From positions 674,411 to 738,410 of the forward strand of contig NC_027866.1 of NCBI RefSeq assembly GCF_000187245.1: a stretch of DNA of 64,000 nt. The letters are read 5' to 3'. Shown in pieces: positions 56,242 through 64,000 of the stretch; the first letter of the stretch is position 1, and each line of letters opens with the position of its first letter. The translations under genes were made by a program, and so were the position numbers. Source of the DNA: Ogataea parapolymorpha DL-1 (Eukaryota > Ascomycota > Pichiomycetes > Pichiales > Pichiaceae). Under the pieces are notes generated by a model. That model saw only the letters and a program-made list of their open reading frames with translations. It was not told where the DNA came from and ran no database searches.

Positions 56242-56322
56242 GACAGAAAGTTATTCGAGATAAGAAATGATAGATGCCAGACGACTATTTATTGCAAAGC
56301 AAATTCAGCTTCGCCTTGCAAA

Positions 56323-57888
56323 ATGAAAGAACGCAGCGACAATAAATCCAAGGAAACGGTTTCTCAAGTTGAGGTAAACCCTGTTCTCTCGACGGTTGTT
56401 TCGCTCGACGGACGCGAGATCGAGATCCACCAATTGGATGCGGACGTTGCTCTGCAGTACCATCAAGACGCGATGGATCTGGTCATGGACCCAGAATTCG
56501 AGCGCAAGCTAGTGCGCAAAATAGACTGGTGTTTGATGCCGGTTATTGCTGCACTCATGTCTTGTCAGCTAATGGACAAAACAACCAACTCTTACGCTTC
56601 GATCATGAATCTACAAAAGGACCTCAACATGTCCGATAAGGAATACAGCTGGGTCGGCAGCACTTTTTACTTTGGATACCTTATTTTCCAATTCCCAGCA
56701 AACCTGCTGCTGCAGAAGCTTCCTCTTTCGAAAACTTTGGGAGCAGCAGTCATGATCTGGGGTGTCGTGCTGATGTGTCACGCGGCCTGCACTAATGCTG
56801 CCGGGTTTCTTGCCTGTCGAGTCATCCTAGGAGTTTTCGAAGGTTTCATGAACCCAGCGTATGTTCTTCTCACCAGTCAATGGTACCGGAAGAGCGAGCA
56901 GTTCATGCGTGCCTGTGTCTGGTGGGGATTTCAAGGTTTTGGTACTCTTTTGGGAGCAGGAATCGCTTATGGCCTTGCAGTGCACCGTTCAGGCAACTAC
57001 TCTTTTGACTCGTGGAGAATGCTGTACATTATCACGGGGATTATCACTGTCGTTTTGGGTTTCGTCTCTTTGGTGCACGTTCCAGACTTGCCGGTTAAAG
57101 CATGGTTTTTGAACGAGATAGAGAAGAAATACTGTGTTGAAAGAGTCAAAGGAAATCAGCAAGGTTTTGGAAGCCATAAGTTCAAACGCCACCAAATGCT
57201 CGAGGCGTTCCAAGACCCAGTGTTGTACCTGTTTTTCCTTTATGGAATGTCGTATGCAATTCCCAACGGAGGCTTTACTAACTTTGGTTCTATTCTTTTG
57301 AAAGGAGACTTTGGCTTTTCCACTCAGAATGCGCTATTAATGGGAATGCCTGGCGGAGCCATCGACATCGTCTTCCCTATTTCTGTGGCCTATCTCACTT
57401 ATCGCTTTTTGAATAATAGCAGGCTCATCTCGAGCATCATTGTCCAAATAATCACAATCATCGGGATGTGCTGCCTAAACTTTACAAGTCACAAGGGATC
57501 TCGACTCTTTGGATATCTCTCTTTCTACATGGCAACATCTGTCTCCGCTGGTATGGTGTCTGTTCTCTCATCGAATGTTGCTGGAAGTACGAAGAAGGTG
57601 ACTATGAACACGACTTATCTTGTTGGCTACTGCGTGGGCAACATCATAGGACCACAGACTTTCATCTCAGCTCAGAAGCCAGGATACATTGGGGCAAAGA
57701 CTGCTATGCTAGTCAGCTTTGCCGTGGGATTACTTTGTATTGTGTCGCTCCTGGTGCTCTATGTGCACAGAAACAGAATCCGTGACAAGAAGCGGGCTGC
57801 CCTGGGCGACAAGTACCAGGTTCCAGATACCATTGCTTTTGCTGACCTGACAGATATCGAGAACCCGGAGTTTAGATATTCTTTATAG
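56323..57888 (+). CDS. MFS transporter, anion:cation symporter family (Dal5-like)
   Basis: 521 residues with 12 predicted membrane spans. NLQKDLNMSDKEYSWVGSTF and FGYLIFQFPANLLLQKLPLS are typical of the ACS family, whose yeast members take up allantoate/ureidosuccinate (Dal5), nicotinate (Tna1), pantothenate (Fen2) and biotin (Vht1). RVILGVFEGFMNPAYVLLTSQWY follows. The closest member and substrate cannot be decided by eye. It is divergent from the DHA1 gene and shares the 209-bp promoter with its CGG-N6-CCG and GATAAG sites, which would fit uptake of a nitrogen-bearing compound. It converges with the reductase gene (130 bp). Confidence 0.9.
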   Translation: MKERSDNKSKETVSQVEVNPVLSTVVSLDGREIEIHQLDADVALQYHQDAMDLVMDPEFERKLVRKIDWCLMPVIAALMSCQLMDKTTNSYASIMNLQKDLNMSDKEYSWVGSTFYFGYLIFQFPANLLLQKLPLSKTLGAAVMIWGVVLMCHAACTNAAGFLACRVILGVFEGFMNPAYVLLTSQWYRKSEQFMRACVWWGFQGFGTLLGAGIAYGLAVHRSGNYSFDSWRMLYIITGIITVVLGFVSLVHVPDLPVKAWFLNEIEKKYCVERVKGNQQGFGSHKFKRHQMLEAFQDPVLYLFFLYGMSYAIPNGGFTNFGSILLKGDFGFSTQNALLMGMPGGAIDIVFPISVAYLTYRFLNNSRLISSIIVQIITIIGMCCLNFTSHKGSRLFGYLSFYMATSVSAGMVSVLSSNVAGSTKKVTMNTTYLVGYCVGNIIGPQTFISAQKPGYIGAKTAMLVSFAVGLLCIVSLLVLYVHRNRIRDKKRAALGDKYQVPDTIAFADLTDIENPEFRYSL

Positions 57889-58018
57889 CGAATGTGATTT
57901 AATGCGACACCAAGAAGGAAACAGTAACGTGTGAATGTGAAACTCCCGAGACAGGCCGATTCTTTCTTACTGGCTAGCTTCCACTGCATTATAATATTGG
58001 CCCAAAGGTCTATCTAAA

Positions 58019-59038
58019 TTAGCTATAATATCTCGTAGATATTGGGCGTTTTTCAGGAACCGTGATAAGGCCCTGTCCCTCCTTAAGTCTAAATTGGACT
58101 GCCCTCAGAAGCTCGTACAACAAAGACAGCACAGGCGTGTCGACCTTGAGCTCTCTGGCCACCCTTAACAAGTTGCCCAGAATAACCTCAAGCTCAATAG
58201 GATTGCCCTTCTTCACGTCAACAAGCATGGACGGCTCAAACCAGTCGCCGTCGTCAGAGTGGACAACAGTGTTGATCACGTCCTCTGGAAGCTCGACACC
58301 GTCAGCTTTGGCAACCTTCACGACCTCTCTCATAGCAGGAATAGACACGGACTCCAGAGTGCCAGAAAGATCCAATCTCCCTGTGTCTATGCCTGTGAGA
58401 GCACACACCGTGTTCAAAGTAGCATTGTACACCAATTTTCTGTATCTGTACCATTTGGTGTCCTCAAAGTAAGACACATCGTTTTTGCCATTGCTGTAGA
58501 GGGAAATGAACTCCTTTGCCTTTTCCACTTGGAAGTCCTTATCGAGGTTAGGATTCTCAAACACACTGATGACAGCCTTGTCGGTTTGAATGTGCGAAAT
58601 GACACCATTGTGGTTATGAGATCCAATATGCGAAACTCCAGAGAGACAGACGTTCTCTGGGTACTTTTCAATGAATGGTCTTCCCAGGTCAAAACCGTTC
58701 TGCACCAGAACCACCACTGTTTTTCCAGGAGTGATCACAGGCTCTGCAAGAACCTCAGGCTTCACGATGTCAGGTAATGATTTGGTGGATATCACAACGT
58801 AGTCGTAGGTCACTCCAGCGTCACCTGCTGCAGCCACAGACTCGTACACGGCAGCGGGTTTCCAGCCCTTGATGGTGCCGTAATTACACGAGTTGATCTC
58901 CCAGCCTTCATCTTTGACTTTCGGGTAGTCTCTTCTCACTACCACAGAGAGATTGGACTTGCCAGCATAATCAATACCATAGGCCACAATGGTGCCAACT
59001 CCACCGGTTCCTATTAGAAGGACGTTTGGTTTAGACAT
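58019..59038 (-). CDS. PanE/ApbA-family (ketopantoate-reductase-like) oxidoreductase
   Basis: 339 residues. NADP-binding Rossmann loop GTGGVG at residues 10-15, then VVISTKSLPDIVKP (cofactor/substrate region) and VVVLVQNGFDLGRPF. The C-terminal ApbA domain contains WYRYRKLVYNATLNTVCALT, with the Lys and Asn positions conserved in ketopantoate reductases. S. cerevisiae has Pan5 (the true ketopantoate reductase) and YDL144C; this protein seems closer to the YDL144C type, so pantothenate synthesis is not implied. It is at the far end of the cluster and carries a GGCGGAAGTT element in its promoter. Confidence 0.87.
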   Translation of the reverse strand: MSKPNVLLIGTGGVGTIVAYGIDYAGKSNLSVVVRRDYPKVKDEGWEINSCNYGTIKGWKPAAVYESVAAAGDAGVTYDYVVISTKSLPDIVKPEVLAEPVITPGKTVVVLVQNGFDLGRPFIEKYPENVCLSGVSHIGSHNHNGVISHIQTDKAVISVFENPNLDKDFQVEKAKEFISLYSNGKNDVSYFEDTKWYRYRKLVYNATLNTVCALTGIDTGRLDLSGTLESVSIPAMREVVKVAKADGVELPEDVINTVVHSDDGDWFEPSMLVDVKKGNPIELEVILGNLLRVARELKVDTPVLSLLYELLRAVQFRLKEGQGLITVPEKRPISTRYYS

Positions 59039-59091
59039 TTTTGGCCTAAATGAGGCATTGCGACATATTTATAGCTCCTCGAAACACTGTG

Positions 59092-59114
59092 CTGGACAAA
59101 TCGCGATTGTCCAG
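59092..59114. promoter_or_regulatory. Perfect inverted repeat, reductase promoter
   Basis: CTGGACAA (59092-59099) and TTGTCCAG (59107-59114) with 7 bp between, the middle containing ATCGCGAT. It starts 54 bp upstream of the reductase ATG. The half-site GGACA/TGTCC resembles the GACA/TGTC halves of the 56225-56241 palindrome. Confidence 0.45.
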
Positions 59115-59131
59115 ATTTGGTGTGGCATATC

Positions 59132-59141
59132 GGCGGAAGTT
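59132..59141. promoter_or_regulatory. GGCGGAAGTT element, reductase promoter
   Basis: The same 10-mer as at 53778-53787 in the TF/racemase promoter, followed 22 bp later by GATAAG (59163-59168). Confidence 0.5.
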
Positions 59142-59463
59142 TTGCATCGGGGATTTTACGAAGATAAGATATTAGGATTTCCTAAAACGTAAAAAGTTTA
59201 GACTATAAGGGGAGACCCGCCATACGGCACTGCTGGAACGTCGGACTAGGGCAGCGGGCTACTTTTGGTTGAAGCGGCTACAGGAGTTTCCATTTCAGCC
59301 GTTTATGTCGCAAACTGTTAACGTGTAAATGTCATCTATCGACTGGATTGCATATATAGAGGTGGTAACGCAGTTAATTAATTAGAGGCATTCAGCACCA
59401 AGTTGGCTCGAACGCACAATCTCGCGGCCCAAAGCACGTTAGTTGCGCCCGAGTTTCATCCCT

Positions 59464-59964
59464 TCATGCATCTTTTTGCTCAGAACAATCTTTCTCTTTC
59501 TGTTGTTCCCAAGGTTTCTTGCGCTCGCTCAGTGTGCTGTTGGACGAAAGTTCTGGCCCCAGCACCGTATCTGGTATTTGTTTTATTCCTGGGATCGGCT
59601 TATTGTTGACAATCAGATCCACCAGTTGCTCGTAGTTCGACGAATACGGGATTTCCTTTGTGTTCGTTCCCTGTGGCTCTTGCACCTTCCTTTCGCTCTC
59701 CCACTTGCGGTAATCGTCAAGGTCCAAAATTTCTCCCGTTTGCGAACAGAAGAAATACACCTTTGCCTGCCATACCAGCTGTTCCCTATCTTGAGGTTTG
59801 ATTTTAGAGACGTCGAATACGCCCTCCGATATGTCTTTTGAAATCTCTGGATCGCTCTGGCTTTGCAAAATCAGGTACTGCTCCATAACCTGCTTGAGAC
59901 CAGCAAGATACTCCTCATTGGAGTCGAAATCGTACCTGGAAAACTCTTCGTAGACGGAATCCAT
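59464..59964 (-). CDS. PEX39: PEX39-like peroxisomal import factor (YJR012C-like)
   Basis: 166 residues from the ATG at 59964. Residues 125-127 (PGI) and the KPWE at 150-153 (SERKKPWEQQ) match the KPWE motif of the recently described Pex39 family (S. cerevisiae Yjr012c, human C6orf226), which assists Pex7-dependent import of PTS2 proteins. The N-terminal half is acidic and helical (YEEFSRYDFDSNEEYLAGL). Two in-frame ATGs upstream (at 60006 and 60072) could extend it by 14 or 36 residues; the start chosen gives a clean acidic helix. Length is a little below the S. cerevisiae 207. I am not certain of the family, which rests on two short motifs. Confidence 0.6.
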   Translation of the reverse strand: MDSVYEEFSRYDFDSNEEYLAGLKQVMEQYLILQSQSDPEISKDISEGVFDVSKIKPQDREQLVWQAKVYFFCSQTGEILDLDDYRKWESERKVQEPQGTNTKEIPYSSNYEQLVDLIVNNKPIPGIKQIPDTVLGPELSSNSTLSERKKPWEQQKEKDCSEQKDA

Positions 59965-60213
59965 GAAATTTGAATTTTTAATATTTCCGTAGCTATTAAT
60001 GTACATAGAAGGCCTACAAAAAAACAGAAGAAAACGCATCAAGTCGTCATAGCATCCTCTTCCCAAGCACATCAAACACTGTAATATTAGACCTCGTAGC
60101 CAAAGCTCGTACCGTACTGTTGACTAGTGCCTGCGTATCCGTGTACTCCTATTCGGTTGGCCTTCCTTGTGAAGTTTGTCATCGATAAACGTTACTTCTC
60201 TATTGCCTCTCCC

Positions 60214-60444
60214 TTAGTATTGATCTCCCTCAATCTCCTTCTTCTCCAGCGGGTTGTATCTCAAGAACTTTTCAATCAAGTCCACATGTGTCAACACCAT
60301 CCGTCTACAGCAATATCTCTTCAACTTCAAGCGATCTAGGGCATCTCCTTCAGTCATGTTGTCCTCCTGAAGGTACTGGAGATAAGTCTCCCATTTGTCG
60401 CCCACAACTTTGCCGCAAGAGAAACACCGGACAGGAATAATCAT
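60214..60444 (-). CDS. RPB10: RNA polymerase common subunit Rpb10 (ABC10-beta)
   Basis: Zinc-binding subunit shared by RNA polymerases I, II and III. 76 residues, against 70 in S. cerevisiae. The N-terminus [20 protein letters not shown] carries Cys7 and Cys10, and KRYCCRRM carries Cys45 and Cys46, the four zinc ligands. [20 protein letters not shown] is nearly invariant. The ATG at 60444 starts exactly at the conserved N-terminus; the open frame upstream uses a TTG. It is divergent from NAN1 with 45 bp between the start codons. Confidence 0.97.
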   Translation of the reverse strand: MIIPVRCFSCGKVVGDKWETYLQYLQEDNMTEGDALDRLKLKRYCCRRMVLTHVDLIEKFLRYNPLEKKEIEGDQY

Positions 60445-60489
60445 GTTGTTAAAAATTTTCAGTACCAAAAAATTTAAAAAAATATATTC
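60445..60489. promoter_or_regulatory. 45-bp divergent promoter RPB10 / NAN1
   Basis: AT-rich (mostly A and T runs) gap between the start codons of a polymerase subunit and an rRNA-processing factor. Confidence 0.5.
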
Positions 60490-62850
60490 ATGGTGCTCTC
60501 CGACTGGAACCTTAATTTTGGTGCTGGCGGCCGTCTTCTCGGGCGTGCGCAGCTCGTGTCCGCCGATTCCAAGTTTGCCATTGTTCCCTTCAAGTCACAG
60601 ATCAAAGTTTACTCCTTGGCCACCCGTCAGTCAGTGCGTAGCATTAGACTCGATCTCGATCTTTCTCTGGTGGTGGATGCTGCGTTCAGCACACAAGATC
60701 CAAACCTTTTGTACTTGTTTACGAGGACTAACACTATGGTTGTTGTCAACTGGAGAGAAAAGCTGGCTTCGCCGGTGGTTGCCACCTATACCTTACAGCT
60801 ACCTGCCGAAATCGTGAGATTTGTGCGATTTGGAGCCTCTGAGAACGAGTTCTATTTCATCATTGGGAAATCTACCACCAAAAATCAACCACACAGCCGC
60901 ACTTTGTTGAAATCCACTATTGACTCTCAAACTCAAGAGATATCGACTCTAAAAAACGTGGTGCTTTTTGCCATGTCTGTTGATAGAAGCACGCTTGCAT
61001 ACCTCACAAATAAAAATCAGTTGTATTTCCAGTCCGGAGACGGTCCCCTGGAGATGATTCAATTTGCTTACAAGACGCCTATTACCTCGTTGGCCGTCTC
61101 TAATGCACAGACCCCGATGATCGCTCTGGGAACCTCGTCAGGTATTATCCAGCTTATTTACGTTTCAGATAACACCAAACCCCAACGGCTGCTCAAGTGG
61201 CACATTGGCCAGGTCAACTGTGTTGAATTCAGTACAGACGGCACTTATCTGCTATCTGGAGGTCAAGAAAAAGTTCTTGTCTTTTGGCACCTGGAATCGG
61301 ATAACCAGCAGTTCCTTCCTCGTTTGAATGGAGAAATTGTGGACATCGAGCTTTCTGCCTCAACAGAAGAATTGTACGGTGTCAGTTTACTTTTGAACGG
61401 CTCCGATAGAGAATTTTTGGTTTTGAGTGCGGTGGATTTGACTTCCAGGTTGAACGTCAATGGGGTACGTCCAAGGTTTGTAACCGATGTTGAGACCATT
61501 GAAAAAGACCGTCGGCGACTGGCAAAGAACAGCGTCGTGTTGGAAGAGGATAATTTGACGAAAATCAAACACGACTTCTCGTCTCACTTTGAGGTCCATC
61601 CTGTTTCCAGCCATTGCTACTTCCCATATGGAGCACATTTACAGTCGTACGATTTTGTCAGGAATGAGCAAATCTCCGTGATCACTGCCGCACCAACAAT
61701 CCAGGCAGGTAAAGTCCGGAGCGAGACATCAATTCAGGATCCAGAAATTGAGCAGCTTGCATTCAGTCACGACGGAAAATGGATGTGCACATTCGACAAA
61801 CTCCAGCCTCCAGAAATTGACAATCTTCTTTCTCGCAACGACGTCCAATACGCCCTGAAATTCTGGAACTATGTGGATGGTAAAGATCGAGGTGGCTGGT
61901 CATTGTCGACAAAAATCATCGATCCTCATGGACCAGGAGTCGATGTGGTGGCCGTGGCTCCAGCCCCACAATCTTACAACGATGGTCTTGCTTTCGTAAC
62001 TGCCGATGTCAAGGGTGGCCTGCGTCTCTGGAGACCACGGGTGCCAAAGGAAATATACCAAAAAGTTGGAAAGGACAAGAAACTACAACAAACCGCATGG
62101 ACTCTACGTAAAGTACGCAACGGAAATGAGCGCACTGATGTCCAAAGTATTAGCATCTGCTGGTCCCCAGACGCATCGGTGATTGCTATTGGCCAGGAGG
62201 TGAGCATTAGCCTCATTGACGTGAACACGTTTGAAGAGACACCAGTTCAAATCCCATCTATCGCTGGCTCCAGGGTGCGGTGTCTGAACATTATAGATAA
62301 ATATCTGGTGATACTTGCCAGAGACAGATTGGTTTCATTTGATCTGCTCACTTTCCAGACCACAGACCTTGCCGTGAAAGTCCACACACAGCCCGGAAGT
62401 CGCAATCTGCTGGCTGTTGACCAAAACAGAGGAGTTTTCTGTGTTTGCGTGAATTATTACTCAAAGACCTATAATTTGAGATCACGAATTTTTGTGTTTG
62501 AGCCAGCAAAATTACAACCGCTTTACGTTTCCGACCACGACACCGGTATATCTAGTGTGAGGTTTGCCTCTGGAATGTCGTCTTTTGTCATCGTTGATAC
62601 GGACTCGCGCATAGGAATTTTGGGAGCAGGAGTTTCTTCTTTGCAAGAGCAGAGAGAGCTTGACCGCGCGTACGAACTCAGCACCCTTCTCAGCAACGCC
62701 AAACAAATGGCTTCCATTAGGAAAACCGAGTCGGAAGCGGAGAACGAGAGAAAAGTGCTTAACTCGCAAATTTTCGAGCCGATCCTCGATAATTTGGAGG
62801 GACTTCCTCTCGAGGCCTTATTTGATAGAGTGATGAAAATAATTGTGTAA
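60490..62850 (+). CDS. NAN1: t-UTP / UTP-A subunit Nan1 (Utp17), WD40
   Basis: Part of the UTP-A complex of the small-subunit processome, needed for rDNA transcription and 18S rRNA processing. 786 residues, against 896 in S. cerevisiae. WD40 repeats run through most of the protein. [40 protein letters not shown] and [13 protein letters not shown] match Nan1 closely. The C-terminus ends [12 protein letters not shown], like the Nan1 C-terminus. About 110 residues shorter, mainly in the acidic region before the end. COX16 follows after 27 bp on the same strand. Confidence 0.95.
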   Translation: MVLSDWNLNFGAGGRLLGRAQLVSADSKFAIVPFKSQIKVYSLATRQSVRSIRLDLDLSLVVDAAFSTQDPNLLYLFTRTNTMVVVNWREKLASPVVATYTLQLPAEIVRFVRFGASENEFYFIIGKSTTKNQPHSRTLLKSTIDSQTQEISTLKNVVLFAMSVDRSTLAYLTNKNQLYFQSGDGPLEMIQFAYKTPITSLAVSNAQTPMIALGTSSGIIQLIYVSDNTKPQRLLKWHIGQVNCVEFSTDGTYLLSGGQEKVLVFWHLESDNQQFLPRLNGEIVDIELSASTEELYGVSLLLNGSDREFLVLSAVDLTSRLNVNGVRPRFVTDVETIEKDRRRLAKNSVVLEEDNLTKIKHDFSSHFEVHPVSSHCYFPYGAHLQSYDFVRNEQISVITAAPTIQAGKVRSETSIQDPEIEQLAFSHDGKWMCTFDKLQPPEIDNLLSRNDVQYALKFWNYVDGKDRGGWSLSTKIIDPHGPGVDVVAVAPAPQSYNDGLAFVTADVKGGLRLWRPRVPKEIYQKVGKDKKLQQTAWTLRKVRNGNERTDVQSISICWSPDASVIAIGQEVSISLIDVNTFEETPVQIPSIAGSRVRCLNIIDKYLVILARDRLVSFDLLTFQTTDLAVKVHTQPGSRNLLAVDQNRGVFCVCVNYYSKTYNLRSRIFVFEPAKLQPLYVSDHDTGISSVRFASGMSSFVIVDTDSRIGILGAGVSSLQEQRELDRAYELSTLLSNAKQMASIRKTESEAENERKVLNSQIFEPILDNLEGLPLEALFDRVMKIIV

Positions 62851-62877
62851 ATCAATAAAAAATTATATTTTAACATT

Positions 62878-63243
62878 ATGGGCACCTTCGACAATAAGAC
62901 ATTTCGCTCCAAGCGACAACAGGCAGAATACGAACGCTCTTTCATAGGCCGCTATCAAGCCCTAATCAAGAAGAACTCATTTTTGTATCTCGGTCTTCCG
63001 ATGATGTTGTCTGTGGCCTTTGGTTCGGTGATTCTCTCCAAATTTACGGCATTGCGTTACGAGCAAAGGGATGAGAAAGTGAAAGAACTTGACGAGCAAC
63101 AAGCACTTGACCTTGCCACTAAAAAGCGGAAAGTTGATATTAAAGAAGAATACTACAAACTTCAAGGCCTTCTGGATGAGCACGAGAATTGGGAACCCAA
63201 GAGAGTCGAAAGACTTCCTGGGGAATCTGAAAATGTGTTTTGA
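62878..63243 (+). CDS. COX16: Cytochrome c oxidase assembly protein Cox16
   Basis: Mitochondrial inner-membrane factor for Cox1/Cox2 maturation. 121 residues, against 118 in S. cerevisiae. One membrane span (about 35-55; SFLYLGLPMMLSVAFGSVIL) is preceded by YERSFIGRYQALIKKNSFLY. The intermembrane-space part includes KVDIKEEYYKLQGL and WEPKRVERLPG, both family-typical. It follows NAN1 after 27 bp on the same strand. Confidence 0.93.
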   Translation: MGTFDNKTFRSKRQQAEYERSFIGRYQALIKKNSFLYLGLPMMLSVAFGSVILSKFTALRYEQRDEKVKELDEQQALDLATKKRKVDIKEEYYKLQGLLDEHENWEPKRVERLPGESENVF

Positions 63244-63311
63244 GGCAGTGTAGATTTTTTCCCAATGCTAGGAAATAAAAAAAACGAAAAAAAAAAACCA
63301 AGACAGATCAA

Positions 63312-63755
63312 ATGGTTTCGTTTTCGTGTGAGGTTTGCAACGATACAGTGGTCAAGAAGAAGCTGGCGGTGCATCAGAGACAATGTAATGGCGCATACTT
63401 TACATGTATTGATTGCAATACAACATTCTACAACAATGACCACAATAGTCATACCAGTTGTATAACCGAAGCTGAAAAATACGAGAAAGGCTGGAAAGCT
63501 CCTAAATTTGAGTCTGTTAAGAGCAAACAGGAACCTCGAGAACCTCAGTCGTCTGAACCTAAGAAAAAAGACAATAAGCAAAAATCAAAGACCAAGTCCG
63601 CCGAGCCATCGCTTGCATCGTTTGTTTCTGGGTCTGAATCGCTCTACAAAGTTCTCAAGAAAGCCCGCAAAGGACTCAAGAAAGACAAGTCCGAACTGCT
63701 TAAATCATTAAAAGTGCACAAGAACGCAGATGGCACCATCACCGTGTCCCTATGA
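63312..63755 (+). CDS. LYAR-type zinc-finger protein (YCR087C-A-like)
   Basis: Small nucleolar-type nucleic-acid-binding protein. 147 residues. Two LYAR zinc fingers: MVSFSCEVCNDTVVKKKLAV with CHQ/HQRQC following (Cys6, Cys9, His21, Cys25), then YFTCIDCNTTFYNNDHNSH with Cys ligands. The long Lys/Ser-rich middle (about 65-110) is basic, as in human LYAR and S. cerevisiae YCR087C-A, which is implicated in ribosome biogenesis. The C-terminus ends LKVHKNADGTITVSL. Confidence 0.88.
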   Translation: MVSFSCEVCNDTVVKKKLAVHQRQCNGAYFTCIDCNTTFYNNDHNSHTSCITEAEKYEKGWKAPKFESVKSKQEPREPQSSEPKKKDNKQKSKTKSAEPSLASFVSGSESLYKVLKKARKGLKKDKSELLKSLKVHKNADGTITVSL

Positions 63756-63797
63756 ATAGATAATTCCTCATGTAGAAATAAAATACACTGTATTTTT

Positions 63798-64000
63798 TCA
63801 TTCCACTTTCTTGTTGAGTGATCTTCCCAGCTTATTGTAGAAGTTATAAAGTGTATTGGATGGGAATGTCAAATTGTCCAGCAAGTAGTCCGGCAGAACT
63901 TTTTCAAGCTTGTTGAGATTCTCAGTCCACTCTTTGCGCTCTGACCCAGACTGGCTCTCCTCATGCTTCAGGATTGGAATGTAAACAATCTCTCCGGCCC
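63798..64000 (-). CDS. 3' end of an unidentified gene (cut by window edge)
   Basis: Minus-strand coding region with its stop codon at 63798-63800, open to the window edge; about 67 residues are visible. Near the cut end it reads GEIVYIPILKHEESQSGSER, then a Lys/Glu-rich helix, and finishes NFYNKLGRSLNKKVE. I do not recognise the family. It converges with the LYAR-type gene with 42 bp between stop codons. Confidence 0.7.
   Translation of the reverse strand, partial: AGEIVYIPILKHEESQSGSERKEWTENLNKLEKVLPDYLLDNLTFPSNTLYNFYNKLGRSLNKKVE

Larger units (their letters stand above)
59039..59463. other. 425-bp intergenic region upstream of the reductase
   Basis: Holds the reductase promoter with the elements listed separately. 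The far part contains TATATA near 59353 on the plus strand, with no plus-strand gene downstream to use it. No tRNA or small gene was found. Confidence 0.6.

Noticed and set aside
48741..57888. NPT1 as a member of the 51.7-59 kb cluster through nicotinate uptake
   Set aside because: MPS3 lies between them, the shared promoter elements were not seen upstream of NPT1, and NPT1 is a housekeeping NAD salvage gene.

Overview
This window is nuclear DNA from a budding yeast. It is compact and gene-dense, with about 46 protein genes in 64 kb and mostly single-exon coding regions. CTG reads as leucine at invariant leucines (for example the Trp-Leu-Ser-Thr-Asp motif of the isopropylmalate synthase, CTG at 18027-18029), so this is not a CUG-Ser or CUG-Ala clade yeast. 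The gene repertoire, the close matches to Saccharomyces orthologs and the compactness suggest a methylotrophic yeast of the Ogataea (Hansenula) group in the Pichiaceae. The genus is an inference. I see no transposon, LTR, CRISPR array, rRNA or tRNA gene.

Region by region. 1-18 kb: eisosome protein PIL1/LSP1, histone acetyltransferase HAT1, a REC8-type meiotic kleisin, a vacuolar amino-acid transporter (AVT1-like), mitochondrial Ile-tRNA synthetase ISM1, prefoldin GIM4, oligosaccharyltransferase WBP1, a newly built two-exon coiled-coil micro-gene, glucose-6-phosphate 1-epimerase, INP51-like phosphatase, an ankyrin/BTB protein, IRC22, proteasome chaperone NAS2 and URM1. Five of these genes carry introns of only 31-40 nt. 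18-34 kb: LEU4, a NudE-like dynein regulator, POP1, kinesin KIP2, Ca/Mn ATPase PMR1, helicase DBP4, the cell-wall MAPKKK BCK1 and mitochondrial ribosomal protein MRPL49. 34-51.7 kb: PHS1, a SIT4-associated SAP protein, an exomer ChAP (BCH1/BUD7), MRPS5, a DJP1/CAJ1 J-protein, a RraA-like aldolase, a PQ-loop protein, ACP1, MRPS12, DBP6, GPC1, NPT1 and the SUN protein MPS3.

51.7-59.0 kb is the one accessory-looking block. It holds a Zn2Cys6 transcription factor divergent from an Asp/Glu-racemase-family enzyme, two MFS transporters divergent from each other, and a PanE-like reductase. The two divergent promoters each hold a perfect CGG-N6-CCG site plus a shared composite element (ATATCTCCGAC followed by ATCTTATC). 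The reductase promoter shares GGCGGAAGTT and a GATAAG site. I read this as a candidate co-regulated, nitrogen-responsive metabolic cluster of unknown substrate; it is the best lead in the window.

59.4-64 kb returns to housekeeping genes: a PEX39-like peroxin with a KPWE motif, RPB10, NAN1/UTP17, COX16, a LYAR-type zinc-finger protein, and the 3' end of an unidentified gene at the right edge. Divergent genes often share promoters of 29-120 bp, and two convergent pairs are separated by a single base pair, so overlapping transcripts must be common.
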